A DNA stretch of 64,000 nucleotides from Antarctobacter aquimaris (GTDB lineage Bacteria; Pseudomonadota; Alphaproteobacteria; Rhodobacterales; Rhodobacteraceae). The stretch lies in the NCBI RefSeq assembly GCF_900184945.1, contig NZ_FXYF01000002.1:186001-250000 (forward strand), read 5' to 3'. The translations under genes were made by a program, and so were the position numbers. Positions 26,586 to 35,316 of this stretch are shown in pieces. Each line of letters opens with the position of its first letter. Position 1 is the first letter of the stretch. The notes beneath the pieces were generated by a model that did not search any database, was not told the DNA's origin, and saw only the letters and a program-made list of their open reading frames with translations.

Positions 26586-26897
26586 TCAGCTGGTGACCGC
26601 GCGACAGCGCGACCAGCTGACCGGCGTGCCGCCGTCAAAGCTGACCAGCACCTCTTCGTCCGACAGCTGCTGCACCACCACCGCCTGCCCCGCGTCGCGC
26701 CCACCTTCGGGCATCGTGAATTCATAGCGGTGGCGGCTGTACTGCCCGTCCGTCTCGATCCCCGAAGGCGCCAGCACCCGGGCGCCGCGGATCGTCAGGC
26801 TCTGCCCGTCGGGCCCGCACCATTCGCCGCTGATCTCGTCCGCCGCCGCCAGCCCCGGCAGCAGCGCCAGGCAGATCGCCAATACCCGTACCCACAT
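26586..26897 (-). CDS. Small secreted protein, unknown
   Basis: 103 residues from ATG 26897; begins with a signal peptide (MWVRVLAICLALLPGLAAA-DE). The mature part contains EWCGPDGQSLTIRG and SWSRC, so the two Cys may form a disulfide. It is convergent with the small PilP-like gene; their stops lie about 12 bp apart. No family was recognised. Confidence 0.7.
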   Translation of the reverse strand: MWVRVLAICLALLPGLAAADEISGEWCGPDGQSLTIRGARVLAPSGIETDGQYSRHRYEFTMPEGGRDAGQAVVVQQLSDEEVLVSFDGGTPVSWSRCRAVTS

Positions 26898-26993
26898 TGC
26901 AGACCCTCCCCGCCAAGGCCCCCATCCTGCCGCATCGCCCCGCGCCTGCCCAGCCCCCTTGACCGCAGGCGCATGGCCCGGCACACCGCGCGC

Positions 26994-27557
26994 ATGAGCC
27001 TTCTTGCCCTCGACAGCCGCTGGCGGCGCTTCAACGATCCCGACCGCGCCTGCCCCTGCTGCGGGCGGCGCTTTCCCGGCATTTTCGACATCGGCTTTGA
27101 CGCGCCCGACGCCTGGCCCCACAGCCCCCGCCCGGAAGGCGGCGAGGTCGAGACCGATGGCGACCGCCTCGCCTCCGAGTTTGCCCGCGTGCAGGGCCGC
27201 TATTTCCTGCGCGGCGGGCTGCTGCTGCCCCTGCGCGGCAGCGACGAGCACTTCGCCTTCGGTCCCTGGGCCGAGGTGCCTGAAGCGGCATTCCGCGCCT
27301 GCCTCGCCAGCATCGAGGACCCGACGCAGCCCTTTGCCCCGGCCGACGCAATGCTGGCCAACACCCTGCCCGGGTTCGACGACAGCGCCGACACCCCGCT
27401 GACTGTCACCCTGCCCGACCCGGCGCAGCGCCCGCTGTTCACCGCCACCGACGGCCCGCTGGCCGAGGCGCAGGCGCAGGGCCTCAGTTTCGACGATCTC
27501 CTGGACCTCTACGCCGCCTTCGGCGACGACATCCGCCCGCATCTTGTCGCAGACTGA
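26994..27557 (+). CDS. DUF2199 domain protein
   Basis: 187 residues from ATG 26994; an in-frame ATG at 26973 is an alternative. The N-terminal CPCCGRRFPGIFDIGFDAPD matches the DUF2199 start (CxxC, then G...GFDAPD). The rest, FLRGGLLLPLRGSDEHFAFGPWAEV, also fits the family. DUF2199 function is unknown. The CxxC may bind zinc. Cytoplasmic. About 50 bp upstream of the SDR gene. Confidence 0.75.
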   Translation: MSLLALDSRWRRFNDPDRACPCCGRRFPGIFDIGFDAPDAWPHSPRPEGGEVETDGDRLASEFARVQGRYFLRGGLLLPLRGSDEHFAFGPWAEVPEAAFRACLASIEDPTQPFAPADAMLANTLPGFDDSADTPLTVTLPDPAQRPLFTATDGPLAEAQAQGLSFDDLLDLYAAFGDDIRPHLVAD

Positions 27558-27608
27558 CACCGCGCGCGCCGCTTGACCGCGCCGCGAAAGCCCGGCACAT
27601 CAGCCGCC

Positions 27609-28271
27609 ATGACCCAGCTTGCCCTCATCACCGGCGCCTCCCGCGGCCTCGGCTTCGCCCTGGCCGAGGCGCTTGCGCCCTCGCATCACGTCATCGCCGT
27701 CGCCCGCACCGTGGGTGGTCTCGAGGAACTCGACGACCGCATCCAGGCCAAGGGCGGCAGCGCCACGCTGGCGCCGATGGATGTCTGCGACCGCGACGCC
27801 ATGGCCCATCTCTGCCGCTCGATCCATGACCGCTGGTCGCCCGAGATCGCCGCCGGCGACGCCGTCCTGTCGCTCTGGGCGCATACTGCCGTTCATGCCA
27901 GCGCGCTGACCCCCGCGCCGCACATCGAGCCCAAGGAATGGCGCAAGGCGCTGGCCACCAACGTCGATGCCATGGGCCACCTGATCCCCTTCATCGCCCC
28001 GCTTCTGGGCGAGACCGGCACCGCGCTGTTCTTCGACGATCCGCGCGGCGGAGAAAAGTTCTACGGCTACTACGGCACGACCAAGGCCGCGCAGATCGCG
28101 CTGGCGCACAGCTGGGCCGCCGAAAGCGCGCGCACCGGCCCCCGGGTCCGCGTCCTGACGCCGAACCCCATGGCCACCGCCACCCGCGCGCGCTTTCACC
28201 CCGGCGAAAACCGCGACCGGCTCGCCACGCCCGAGGCCGAGGCGCAGAGGCTGCTGGCCACCCTCGCCTGA
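27609..28271 (+). CDS. Short-chain dehydrogenase/reductase, Ser of catalytic triad not evident
   Basis: 220 residues from ATG 27609. The NAD(P)-binding motif TGASRGLG is clear near the N-terminus. The YxxxK motif is YGTTK within YGYYGTTKAA. Where the triad Ser strand normally lies, the sequence is ALFFDDPRGGEKFYG with no Ser, so activity may be altered or the substrate unusual. Typical length for a classical SDR, though the C-terminus is short. The substrate is unknown. Confidence 0.8.
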   Translation: MTQLALITGASRGLGFALAEALAPSHHVIAVARTVGGLEELDDRIQAKGGSATLAPMDVCDRDAMAHLCRSIHDRWSPEIAAGDAVLSLWAHTAVHASALTPAPHIEPKEWRKALATNVDAMGHLIPFIAPLLGETGTALFFDDPRGGEKFYGYYGTTKAAQIALAHSWAAESARTGPRVRVLTPNPMATATRARFHPGENRDRLATPEAEAQRLLATLA

Positions 28272-28318
28272 GACCGGGACACACACCGCCCACACGATCC
28301 ACCGCCGCCGAACGCGCC

Positions 28319-28357
28319 CGCCCTGCCCGGCGCAACGGGGCCGTGCCCGGCAGGGCG
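28319..28357. terminator. Hairpin between SDR and surE
   Basis: Stem CGCCCTGCC (28319-28327) / GGCAGGGCG (28349-28357) with internal partial pairing across the loop. No U-tract follows. A possible terminator of the SDR gene or a leader structure before surE; the next gene starts 67 bases later. Confidence 0.5.
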
Positions 28358-28423
28358 TGCCCGCCGCTTGCCCCGGTGTCCCCCTTTGACTAGAGAGGGA
28401 GAAACAACATCAGGCGGCTGTCC

Positions 28424-29209
28424 ATGCGCATCCTCATCACCAACGACGACGGCATCAACGCGCCAGGCCTCAAGGTGCTCGCGCGGATCGCGCGCGACCT
28501 GGTCGGGCCGGACGGCGAGGTCTGGACCGTCGCCCCCGCCTTTGAGCAGTCCGGCGTCGGGCATTGCATCTCCTACACCCACCCGACGATGATCGCCAAG
28601 CTCGACGATCACACCTTCGCCGCCGAGGGCAGCCCGGCCGACTGCGTCCTTGCCGGGCTGCATGACGTGCTCAAGGACACCCCGCCCGACCTCGTGCTGT
28701 CGGGCGTCAACCGGGGCAACAACTCGGCCGAGAACGCGCTCTATTCCGGCACGCTGGGCGGTGCGCTCGAGGCCGCGCTCCAGGGCCTGCCCGCCGTGGC
28801 GCTGTCGCAATATTACGGGCCGGACAACGCGCTGGCCGACAATCCCTTTGACGCGGCCGAACGCCACGGCGCCGCAGTGGTCCGCCGCATCCTCGCCGCC
28901 GAACCGCCGCGCCAGACCGGCTACCGGCTGTTCTACAACGTGAATTTCCCCCCCGTTTCGGCCGCAGCCGTGCGTGGCCTGGTGGCAGCACCCCAGGGCC
29001 TGCGCCGCAACACGCGCTTTTCGGTCGAAGTCACCCATTCCCCCTCGGGCCGCCGCTTTCTCTGGGTCCAGGGCGGCGACCAGCGCGCCGAGACCGAGGC
29101 AGGCTGCGACGCCGACATGAACCTCAAGGGCTACATCACCGTCACGCCGATGCGCGCCGACCTGACCGACCACGCCGCGTTGACAGCCCTGAGGGACGCG
29201 CTTGGATGA
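28424..29209 (+). CDS. surE: 5'/3'-nucleotidase SurE
   Basis: 261 residues. SurE acid phosphatase acting on nucleoside monophosphates in stationary phase and stress. The metal-binding N-terminus [15 protein letters not shown] (D-D) is intact, and [30 protein letters not shown] carries the Asn/Ser active-site segment. An AGAGAGGGAG stretch lies 34 bases upstream. The last codons overlap pcm (ATGA). The order surE-pcm-nlpD is widespread in proteobacteria. Confidence 0.96.
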   Translation: MRILITNDDGINAPGLKVLARIARDLVGPDGEVWTVAPAFEQSGVGHCISYTHPTMIAKLDDHTFAAEGSPADCVLAGLHDVLKDTPPDLVLSGVNRGNNSAENALYSGTLGGALEAALQGLPAVALSQYYGPDNALADNPFDAAERHGAAVVRRILAAEPPRQTGYRLFYNVNFPPVSAAAVRGLVAAPQGLRRNTRFSVEVTHSPSGRRFLWVQGGDQRAETEAGCDADMNLKGYITVTPMRADLTDHAALTALRDALG

Positions 29210-29847
29210 GCTTCGACGCCGAAGCCAAGATGCAGTTCGTCTATGCGTTGCGGTCCAAGGGCGTGACAGACAAGACCGTGCTCGGCGCGATGGAGCGGAT
29301 CGACCGCGGCCTGTTCATCCAGGGCTATTTCGCCGAACGCGCCTATGATGACATGCCCCTGCCGATCGCCTGCGGCCAGACCATTTCGCAGCCCTCGGTC
29401 GTCGGGCTGATGACCCAGGCGCTGAAGGTCGGGCCGCGCGACAAGGTGCTCGAGGTGGGCACCGGCTCGGGCTACCAGGCGGCGATCCTGTCGCTGCTGG
29501 CCCGCCGGGTCTACACGGTGGACCGTCACCGCCGGCTGGTGATGGCGGCGCGCGCCATCTTCGACCAGCTGGAACTGGCCAACATCACCGCCTTCACCGC
29601 CGACGGATCGTTCGGATTGCCCGATCAGGCGCCGTTTGACCGCATCCTTGTGACCGCCGCCGCCGAAGATCCCCCCGGCCCCCTATTGGCGCAACTGAAG
29701 ATTGGCGGTATCATGGTCGTGCCGGTGGGACAGTCCGATGCCGTGCAGCACCTGATCCGCGTCACGCGGACCGAAGACGGGTTCGAATACGACGAACTGC
29801 GGCCCGTACGCTTCGTTCCGCTGGTCGAAGGACTGGGCAAGGATTGA
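29206..29847 (+). CDS. pcm: Protein-L-isoaspartate O-methyltransferase
   Basis: 213 residues. Repairs isoaspartyl residues with SAM. Family signatures: [22 protein letters not shown] motif [16 protein letters not shown], and [14 protein letters not shown]. Normal length. Starts by ATGA overlap with surE and precedes the nlpD-like gene by about 80 bp. Confidence 0.95.
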   Translation: MSFDAEAKMQFVYALRSKGVTDKTVLGAMERIDRGLFIQGYFAERAYDDMPLPIACGQTISQPSVVGLMTQALKVGPRDKVLEVGTGSGYQAAILSLLARRVYTVDRHRRLVMAARAIFDQLELANITAFTADGSFGLPDQAPFDRILVTAAAEDPPGPLLAQLKIGGIMVVPVGQSDAVQHLIRVTRTEDGFEYDELRPVRFVPLVEGLGKD

Positions 29848-29926
29848 CCCATGGGCGTGGCGTCGATCTGCGCGCCGCCCACCCAGTGAAGCCCCGGACA
29901 CAAGGGGCGCATGCGAGGATATCGAG

Positions 29927-31096
29927 ATGAACTCAGTCTTCCGCCCCATGACGGCCCTTGCCCTTGTCTCGCTGCTGTCGGCCTGCGCCGGCGGGCTTGA
30001 CCTGGACCTTCGCAACGACATCGGCGGCACCGTCGACACTTCGGACGCAGCGCTGAAGGCCACCGCCGATCGGCCCGCGCCGGACACCCGCGGCATCATC
30101 TCCTACCCCAGTTACCAGGTCGCCGTGGCGCGGCGCGGCGACACGCTGGCCGATGTCGCCTCGCGCATCGGCCTGCCGGCGAACGAGCTGGGCCGCTACA
30201 ACGGCATCGCCCCGAACGACCCGCTGCGCCAGGGCGAGATCGTCGCCCTGCCCCGCCGCGTGGCCGAACCCTCGCCCGCCACCGGCGCCGCCGTCACCGG
30301 CCCGATCCGCCCGGCGTCTTCGGTCGACGTGACCACGCTGGCCTCCAACGCCATCGACAGCGCCCCCGACAGCATCCGCCGCGACGCCAGCCGCGCGCCC
30401 CAGACCGGGGTCGAACCGGTCCGGCACAAGGTGGCGCGGGGCGAAACCGCCTTTACCATCGCCCGGCTCTACAACGTCTCGCCGCGCGCCCTGGCGGACT
30501 GGAACGGCCTCGACAGCAGCTTCAAGATCCGCGAAGGACAGTACCTGCTGATCCCGGCGGCCGACGAAACCGCGCGCCGCACTGCCGCCGTGGTGCCCGC
30601 GCCGGGCGCCGGATCACCCACGCCGGTGCCGCCCTCCGCCGCGACGCCGCTGCCCGACCAGACCCCGCCGCCGCGCACCGCCGCCGTGGAGAAACCCGCG
30701 GCCCCCGTTGTCGACATCGGCCAGAGCGCGGCCAAGGCCAAGGGCAGCATGTCGATGCCCGTTTCCGGCCCGATCATCCGCGAATACAGCCCCGGCTCGA
30801 ACCCCGGCATCGACATTGGCGGATCGCCAGGCACGCCTGTCGTGGCCGCAGCGGATGGCACAGTAATTAAAGTAAGCAAACGAACAGACGGCCAGAGCTT
30901 TCTGTTCATTCAGCATCCCAGCCAAAAAGTCTTTTCCGTGTACCAGAATATTGCGGACATCAGCGTCGAGGACGGCCAAGCTGTCCGCAAAGGCGATCAG
31001 ATTGCCCGTATTGCTCCCGGGTCCTCGGCGTACTTGCACTTCAGAGTATATAAAGACGCCAACACAAGTGTCGACCCTTTGGAATACCTGCAATAA
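29927..31096 (+). CDS. nlpD: NlpD-like lipoprotein: two LysM domains and degenerate LytM (M23)
   Basis: 389 residues. Lipobox LLSAC gives an outer-membrane lipoprotein. Two LysM peptidoglycan-binding repeats (VARRGDTLADVASRIGLPAN and HKVARGETAFTIARLYNVSP) are followed by a Pro-rich linker and a C-terminal M23 fold. The catalytic HxxxD is NPGID and the HxH is YLH, so zinc-protease activity is lost. NlpD/EnvC work this way, as activators of amidases in cell separation. The last roughly 240 bases are clearly lower in GC than the rest. Confidence 0.88.
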   Translation: MNSVFRPMTALALVSLLSACAGGLDLDLRNDIGGTVDTSDAALKATADRPAPDTRGIISYPSYQVAVARRGDTLADVASRIGLPANELGRYNGIAPNDPLRQGEIVALPRRVAEPSPATGAAVTGPIRPASSVDVTTLASNAIDSAPDSIRRDASRAPQTGVEPVRHKVARGETAFTIARLYNVSPRALADWNGLDSSFKIREGQYLLIPAADETARRTAAVVPAPGAGSPTPVPPSAATPLPDQTPPPRTAAVEKPAAPVVDIGQSAAKAKGSMSMPVSGPIIREYSPGSNPGIDIGGSPGTPVVAAADGTVIKVSKRTDGQSFLFIQHPSQKVFSVYQNIADISVEDGQAVRKGDQIARIAPGSSAYLHFRVYKDANTSVDPLEYLQ

Positions 31097-31115
31097 CCCG
31101 GCAAGAGGGGCGTGG

Positions 31116-31964
31116 TCAGCGCAGCGCCACGCCCTTGCGGCCGGCCAGATCGGTAAAGAACTGCCAGGCCACCCGGCCCGACCGCGCGCCGCGCGTCGCC
31201 TGCCACTCGATCGCCCCGGCGCGCAGCTCCTCGTCGCTCACCTTGACGCCCCAGGCGTCGCAATAGCCGCGGATCATCGCCAGGTATTCGTCCTGCGTGC
31301 AGGCGTGGAACCCCAGCCACAGCCCGAACCGATCGGACAGAGAGACCTTTTCCTCGACCGCCTCGGAGGGGTTGATGGCGCTGGAGCGCTCGTTCTCGAT
31401 CATGTCGCGCGGCATCAGGTGGCGGCGGTTGGAGGTGGCGTAAAAGATCACATTCTCCGGCCGCCCCTCGATGCCGCCGTCCAGCACCGCCTTGAGACTC
31501 TTGTAATGCTGGTCGTCGTGGCTGAACGACAGGTCGTCGCAGAACAGAACAAAGCGGCTGTCCGACCCGCGCAGCACGTTCAGCAGCCGCGCCACCGACG
31601 GCAGGTCCTCGCGCTGCAACTCGACCAGCTTCAGCTCCAGACCCTCTGCCTGAATTGCGGCGTGTACCGCCTTGACCACGCTGGATTTTCCCATGCCGCG
31701 CGCACCCCAGAGCAGGGCATTGTTGGCGGGCAATCCGCGGGCGAACTGCCGGGTGTTCTCCAGCAGCGTGTCGCGCGCGCGGTCGATCCCCACCAGCAGG
31801 CCCAGGTCCACCCGGCTCACCTGCGGCACGGGTTCCAGCCGGTCCGGCTCGACGTGCCAGACAAAGGCCTCGGCGGTGTCGAACCTCGGGGCCGCCTGCG
31901 GCGCCGGAGCCATCCGCTCCAGCGCCCCGGCGATGCGCTCCAGCGCAGCCAGCCGTCGCTTCAT
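31116..31964 (-). CDS. DUF815 AAA+ ATPase
   Basis: 282 residues from ATG 31964, which overlaps the tatC stop by 4 bp. Walker A GARGMGKSSVVKA, Walker B FVLFCDDLSF, and sensor region NVIFYATSNRRHLMPR. Family DUF815 is of unknown function and common in alphaproteobacteria. It is convergent with nlpD (about 20 bp apart) and the last gene of the tat unit. Confidence 0.85.
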   Translation of the reverse strand: MKRRLAALERIAGALERMAPAPQAAPRFDTAEAFVWHVEPDRLEPVPQVSRVDLGLLVGIDRARDTLLENTRQFARGLPANNALLWGARGMGKSSVVKAVHAAIQAEGLELKLVELQREDLPSVARLLNVLRGSDSRFVLFCDDLSFSHDDQHYKSLKAVLDGGIEGRPENVIFYATSNRRHLMPRDMIENERSSAINPSEAVEEKVSLSDRFGLWLGFHACTQDEYLAMIRGYCDAWGVKVSDEELRAGAIEWQATRGARSGRVAWQFFTDLAGRKGVALR

Positions 31965-32905
31965 TTCCTGTCGTCCTCGTCGAACTCGGCCAGCAGCGGA
32001 TCGTTGGTCATGTCCGGTTCGTCCTCGAACCACAGGCCCTGCGCGCGCAACTCTTTTTCACGCTTCGTCTCGACCCGGCGCACCAGGAAGATCGAGATCT
32101 CGTAAAGGCCATAGACCACGACAAACAGGATCACCTGCGTGATGACGTCGGGCGGCGTGACCACCGCCGCCAGCACCAGGATGCCGACGATGGCGTATTT
32201 GCGGACGTTGCCCAGCCCCTCGGCCGACACCAGCCCGGCCTTGCCCATCAGCGTCAGCAGCACCGGCAGCTGGAAACACAGGCCAAAGGCCATGATGAAG
32301 ACCAGCGTGATGTGCAGCGATTCGTTGACCTTGCCAAAGAAGGTGATGCGCAGGCCGCTGTCCGTCGCCGGCACCATGGCCGCCGTGGTCCCGTCCGCCG
32401 CCGGCACGTCGACCGCGCCGGTCAGCAGGTTGGCAAAGATCGAACTGACGTCGGCAAAACCCAGGAAGAACTGCATCGCCAGCGGCGTCACCACGAAATG
32501 GGCAAAGCTGGCGCCCAGAATGAACATCACCGGCGACGCGATCATGAACGGCAGGAAGGCGTTCTTTTCCGACCGGTACAGCCCCGGCGCGACAAAGCGC
32601 CAGAGCTGGTAGGAGATCACCGGGAACGCCAGGCCAAAGCCGAACACCATCGAGATGCGGAACAGCACGAACAGGTATTCCTGCGGGCTGGTGTATTGCA
32701 GCGTCGGCGACGGGTCGCCCAGGTTGCGCAGCGTTTCCTCGATCGGGTGCAGCAGGAATTGCAGGATCGGCTCGGCCACCAGAAAGGCCAGGATCACCCC
32801 CACAAGGAAGGCGATCACCGAATGGATCAGCCGCGTGCGCAGCTCGGCCAGGTGCTCGATCAGCGGCGCCGAGCTGTCCTCGATCTCGTCGTTGGCATCG
32901 CTCAT
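31961..32905 (-). CDS. tatC: Twin-arginine translocase subunit TatC
   Basis: 314 residues with six membrane helices. The N-terminal [15 protein letters not shown] is the signal-recognition region with conserved Glu. [32 protein letters not shown] is the core TatC motif. It also has a periplasmic insert ([21 protein letters not shown]) and a C-terminal extension of about 40 charged residues. The receptor for folded-protein export. Coupled to tatB and the DUF815 ATPase. Confidence 0.95.
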   Translation of the reverse strand: MSDANDEIEDSSAPLIEHLAELRTRLIHSVIAFLVGVILAFLVAEPILQFLLHPIEETLRNLGDPSPTLQYTSPQEYLFVLFRISMVFGFGLAFPVISYQLWRFVAPGLYRSEKNAFLPFMIASPVMFILGASFAHFVVTPLAMQFFLGFADVSSIFANLLTGAVDVPAADGTTAAMVPATDSGLRITFFGKVNESLHITLVFIMAFGLCFQLPVLLTLMGKAGLVSAEGLGNVRKYAIVGILVLAAVVTPPDVITQVILFVVVYGLYEISIFLVRRVETKREKELRAQGLWFEDEPDMTNDPLLAEFDEDDRK

Positions 32906-33390
32906 GCCTTGTCCTGTCCTTCTGCACTGGCCCCGGGCGCGGGTTCGGGCGCCGGCTCGGCCTCCGCCTTCATCGCGGCCTCAAGCGCGTCGGCGCGGCG
33001 CAGCGCCTCGTCGGCCTCGCGCTTCTTGCGCTCGGCGGCGGCGCGGGCGGCGTTGGCCTCGATCTTCTTCTTGGCGTCCTCGCGTTCCTTGGCCAGCTTG
33101 CCGGTCTCGCTCTTGGGGTCGAGGTTGGTCATCGACCGCGCCGCATCGCGGACGCCGTCCATGGCACTGTTGACCGGGTTGGCCGCGTTCTTGATCGTCT
33201 TGGCGACATCCCGCACGCCGGATTCGTCCGCGGCCTCGTTCATGGCCCGGCTGAATTCACGGGCCATGCCGCGCGCCTTGCCCATGAACCGGCCCACGTT
33301 GCGGAACAGCACCGGCAGCTCCTTGGGACCGACGACAATCAGCGCCACGATCCCGATCAGCAGCAGCTCGCCGAAGCCGAAATCGAACAT
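32902..33390 (-). CDS. tatB: Twin-arginine translocase subunit TatB
   Basis: 162 residues. The N-terminal helix [26 protein letters not shown] (FGF and G-P hinge) is typical of TatB, followed by an amphipathic helix and a long charged region ending in Glu/Lys/Ala-rich sequence. Forms the TatBC receptor complex. Start ATG 33390, six bases after tatA, and overlaps tatC by 4 bp. Confidence 0.95.
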   Translation of the reverse strand: MFDFGFGELLLIGIVALIVVGPKELPVLFRNVGRFMGKARGMAREFSRAMNEAADESGVRDVAKTIKNAANPVNSAMDGVRDAARSMTNLDPKSETGKLAKEREDAKKKIEANAARAAAERKKREADEALRRADALEAAMKAEAEPAPEPAPGASAEGQDKA

Positions 33391-33396
33391 GATGTG

Positions 33397-33621
33397 TTAC
33401 ACCTTGTCCGTGTCTTTTTCTTTGGACGGCGACACGTCCTTGGCCTCTTCGGCCTTCTGGTCTTCCAGTTCCTGCGTGCTCTCGCTCACGCCCTTCTTGA
33501 AGGCGGTGATGCCCTTGCCCACTTCGCCCATCAGCGACGAGATCTTGCCGCGTCCGAACAGGACCAGCACGACGACGGCGATCAGCAGGAGGCCGGGAAG
33601 GCCGATGTTTCCGATACCCAT
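33397..33621 (-). CDS. tatA: Twin-arginine translocase subunit TatA
   Basis: 74 residues from ATG 33621. The upstream frame extends but lacks the family start; MGIGNIGLPGLLLIAVVVLVLFGRGKISSLMGEVGKGI is the expected membrane helix, FGR/K hinge and amphipathic helix. The short acidic tail ends in KDTDKV. Forms the export pore. First gene of the tatABC unit, divergent from a WYL regulator. Confidence 0.95.
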   Translation of the reverse strand: MGIGNIGLPGLLLIAVVVLVLFGRGKISSLMGEVGKGITAFKKGVSESTQELEDQKAEEAKDVSPSKEKDTDKV

Positions 33622-33798
33622 GGTGTCTCTCCTCAGGGGGGCGGCGCCCGGATGGGCCCGCGCGATGTATGCCACTGGGGCTATCTATAGGCTCTCCGCA
33701 GCGCGGAAAAGGACCGAAAGCACCTGAATTCCGACTGGATTTGTCATGAGGTTGTCAGTTGTCAGGTTTTTGTCAGTATGATGGGCAAAGGAGCGCTC

Positions 33799-34458
33799 AT
33801 GAATCGCAAGGACCGCCTTTACGCCCTGATGCAGCGGCTGCGCGACGGCAAGCTGCACACCGCCGAGGCGATGGCCCAGGACCTGGGCGTTTCGGTGCGC
33901 ACGATCTACCGCGACATGGAAGTGCTGGCCGCCTCCGGCGTCCCGGTCGAGGGCGCGCGCGGCTACGGCTACACGGTCCAGGCGGCGATCACCCTGCCGC
34001 CGCTGAACCTGACCGAGGCCGAGCTTGAGGCGCTGCACCTGGCGCTGGCGGCGCTGGGGGCGTCGGACCTGCCGGAACAGGCGCGCGCCGCGCGCAGCCT
34101 CGCGGCCAAGATCGAGGCGGTGCTGCCCGAGGACGCCGGCCCTGCGCCTGCGCCCTTCGGCTTTGCCACGGATGCCTTTGCCGAGGCGGCGCGCGGCTTT
34201 GCCCACATGCCGGTGATCCGCGCCGCGATCCGCGCCCGCCAGCGCCTGCGCATCGGCATTTCGGGACGCAGCCACGACATAAGACCGCTGCACATCGACT
34301 ATTTCGGGCGGGTCTGGACCTGCGTCGCCTGGGACGAAACCGATGCGGCGTTCCTCAGCCTGCGCATCGACCGGATCGAGACGCTGTCGCCCCTGCCCGG
34401 CCTGTTTGTCGACGAGCCGGGCAAGACACTGGCCGACTGGCGGCGGCAGTCCGGCTGA
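33799..34458 (+). CDS. YafY-type transcriptional regulator (HTH_11 + WYL)
   Basis: 219 residues from ATG 33799, with AAAGGAG seven bases upstream (an upstream ATG at 33778 is less favoured). The N-terminal HTH contains MAQDLGVSVRTIYRDMEVLAASGVP. The C-terminal WYL-like ligand-sensing domain includes RQRLRIGISGRSHDIRPLHIDYFGRVWTCVAWDE. It probably binds a small ligand or nucleotide. Divergent from tatABC with about 180 bp shared; a regulatory link is possible but not shown. Confidence 0.85.
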   Translation: MNRKDRLYALMQRLRDGKLHTAEAMAQDLGVSVRTIYRDMEVLAASGVPVEGARGYGYTVQAAITLPPLNLTEAELEALHLALAALGASDLPEQARAARSLAAKIEAVLPEDAGPAPAPFGFATDAFAEAARGFAHMPVIRAAIRARQRLRIGISGRSHDIRPLHIDYFGRVWTCVAWDETDAAFLSLRIDRIETLSPLPGLFVDEPGKTLADWRRQSG

Positions 34459-34470
34459 CGGAATCGAGGC

Positions 34471-34501
34471 GACCCCGGCGCCGGGAGAAGGCGCCGGGGT
34501 C
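34471..34501. terminator. Perfect 12-bp hairpin
   Basis: Stem GACCCCGGCGCC (34471-34482) / GGCGCCGGGGTC (34490-34501) with a GGGAGAA loop. It lies between the convergent ends of the WYL regulator and the Tyr-rich secreted protein, and there is only a weak T-stretch after it (TCTATC). Confidence 0.65.
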
Positions 34502-34567
34502 TATCGGGACAACGCGCGGCCCCGGGATGGATCATGGGGACGGGACCGCGCGTGGGGCTGCCCGAAT

Positions 34568-35044
34568 TCAGTACTTGGACACGTAGCCGGAGGTGTGACC
34601 CGAATTCTTGTAGATCGGCGCCCGGTGGACGGGGGCCGGGGCCGGCTGGTAGGCGGGCGCCTTGTAGTCAGGCGTGATGTACTGTTGTCCGGTGTAGCCG
34701 GTGTCGTATCCGGTCCGGACGTCCTGGTAGCCGCTCACGATGCAGGACCAGGGCGCGTTCTGGTCGCCGCCGACCTTGATCACCTCGCGCGACAGCGTCG
34801 AGTACTGCGAGGTCGCGGCGGCGTAATTCTGGATGCATTCCATGTGGCCGATATAGGCGGTGTTCCAGTCGGCGTAGCCGTAGGCATCGTTCGCCGCCAC
34901 GGTCCAGGTCTGGATGGTGATGATCTTGGCCTGCTGCTGGGTGTGGCCATAGCCCAGGGCGGTGATCTTGTCCCCCTGTTCGGCGGCGGCGGCGCCGGCG
35001 GTCAGGGCAAGGGCGATGGCGGTGATTTTTGCAAAGGTGTTCAT
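34568..35044 (-). CDS. Tyr/Gln-rich secreted protein, unknown
   Basis: 158 residues with a signal peptide (MNTFAKITAIALALTAGAAAA). The mature part contains IITIQTWTVAANDAYGYADWNTAY and two Cys (HMECIQN, WSCIVSGYQDV). The tail is Tyr/Pro-rich (TGYDTGYTGQQYITPDYK, PAYQPAPAPVHR). Related small secreted proteins with a W-x..-NW pattern are seen in Rhodobacterales. Function unknown. A structured leader with competing stems lies upstream. Confidence 0.7.
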   Translation of the reverse strand: MNTFAKITAIALALTAGAAAAEQGDKITALGYGHTQQQAKIITIQTWTVAANDAYGYADWNTAYIGHMECIQNYAAATSQYSTLSREVIKVGGDQNAPWSCIVSGYQDVRTGYDTGYTGQQYITPDYKAPAYQPAPAPVHRAPIYKNSGHTSGYVSKY

Positions 35045-35144
35045 GGGTCTGTTCCTTGGGTTGAATGGGGTCGTCGGGGTCTGCCTGTCGTCCTGGTAAA
35101 TCCGGTCTGGCGATTCCTTTGGTGCGTTGGCCGACAGTCAAATC

Positions 35145-35229
35145 TCTGACGCCAGATAGCCCTGAATCCTTGGACCGCGCAGGTGAGGAAAACCGCCAGT
35201 CCGGCGTAACCCCTTGGACTGGCGTCAGA
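35145..35229 (-). promoter_or_regulatory. Leader with mutually exclusive stems upstream of the Tyr-rich secreted gene
   Basis: Two copies of TCTGACGCCAG/CTGGCGTCAGA (35145-35155 and 35219-35229) can pair, 63 bp apart. A third segment CGCCAGTCC (35194-35202) also pairs with GGACTGGCG (35216-35224). Because segment 35216-35229 can pair with either, the minus-strand RNA has two alternative folds, located 100-185 bases upstream of the start at 35044. Alternatively these are repeated protein-binding sites. Confidence 0.45.
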
Positions 35230-35262
35230 TAAATCTTGAATCAGCTGCGAAAAACGTGAAAA

Positions 35263-35291
35263 GGCCCCGCGTCCGTCAGGAAAGCGGGGCC
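35263..35291 (-). terminator. Rho-independent terminator of fda
   Basis: Stem GGCCCCGC (35263-35270) / GCGGGGCC (35284-35291). On the minus strand the stem is followed by TTTTCACGTTTTT. Located 26 bases past the aldolase stop. Confidence 0.8.
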
Positions 35292-35316
35292 CGGTAGCCT
35301 GCGGAATCGCGGGATG

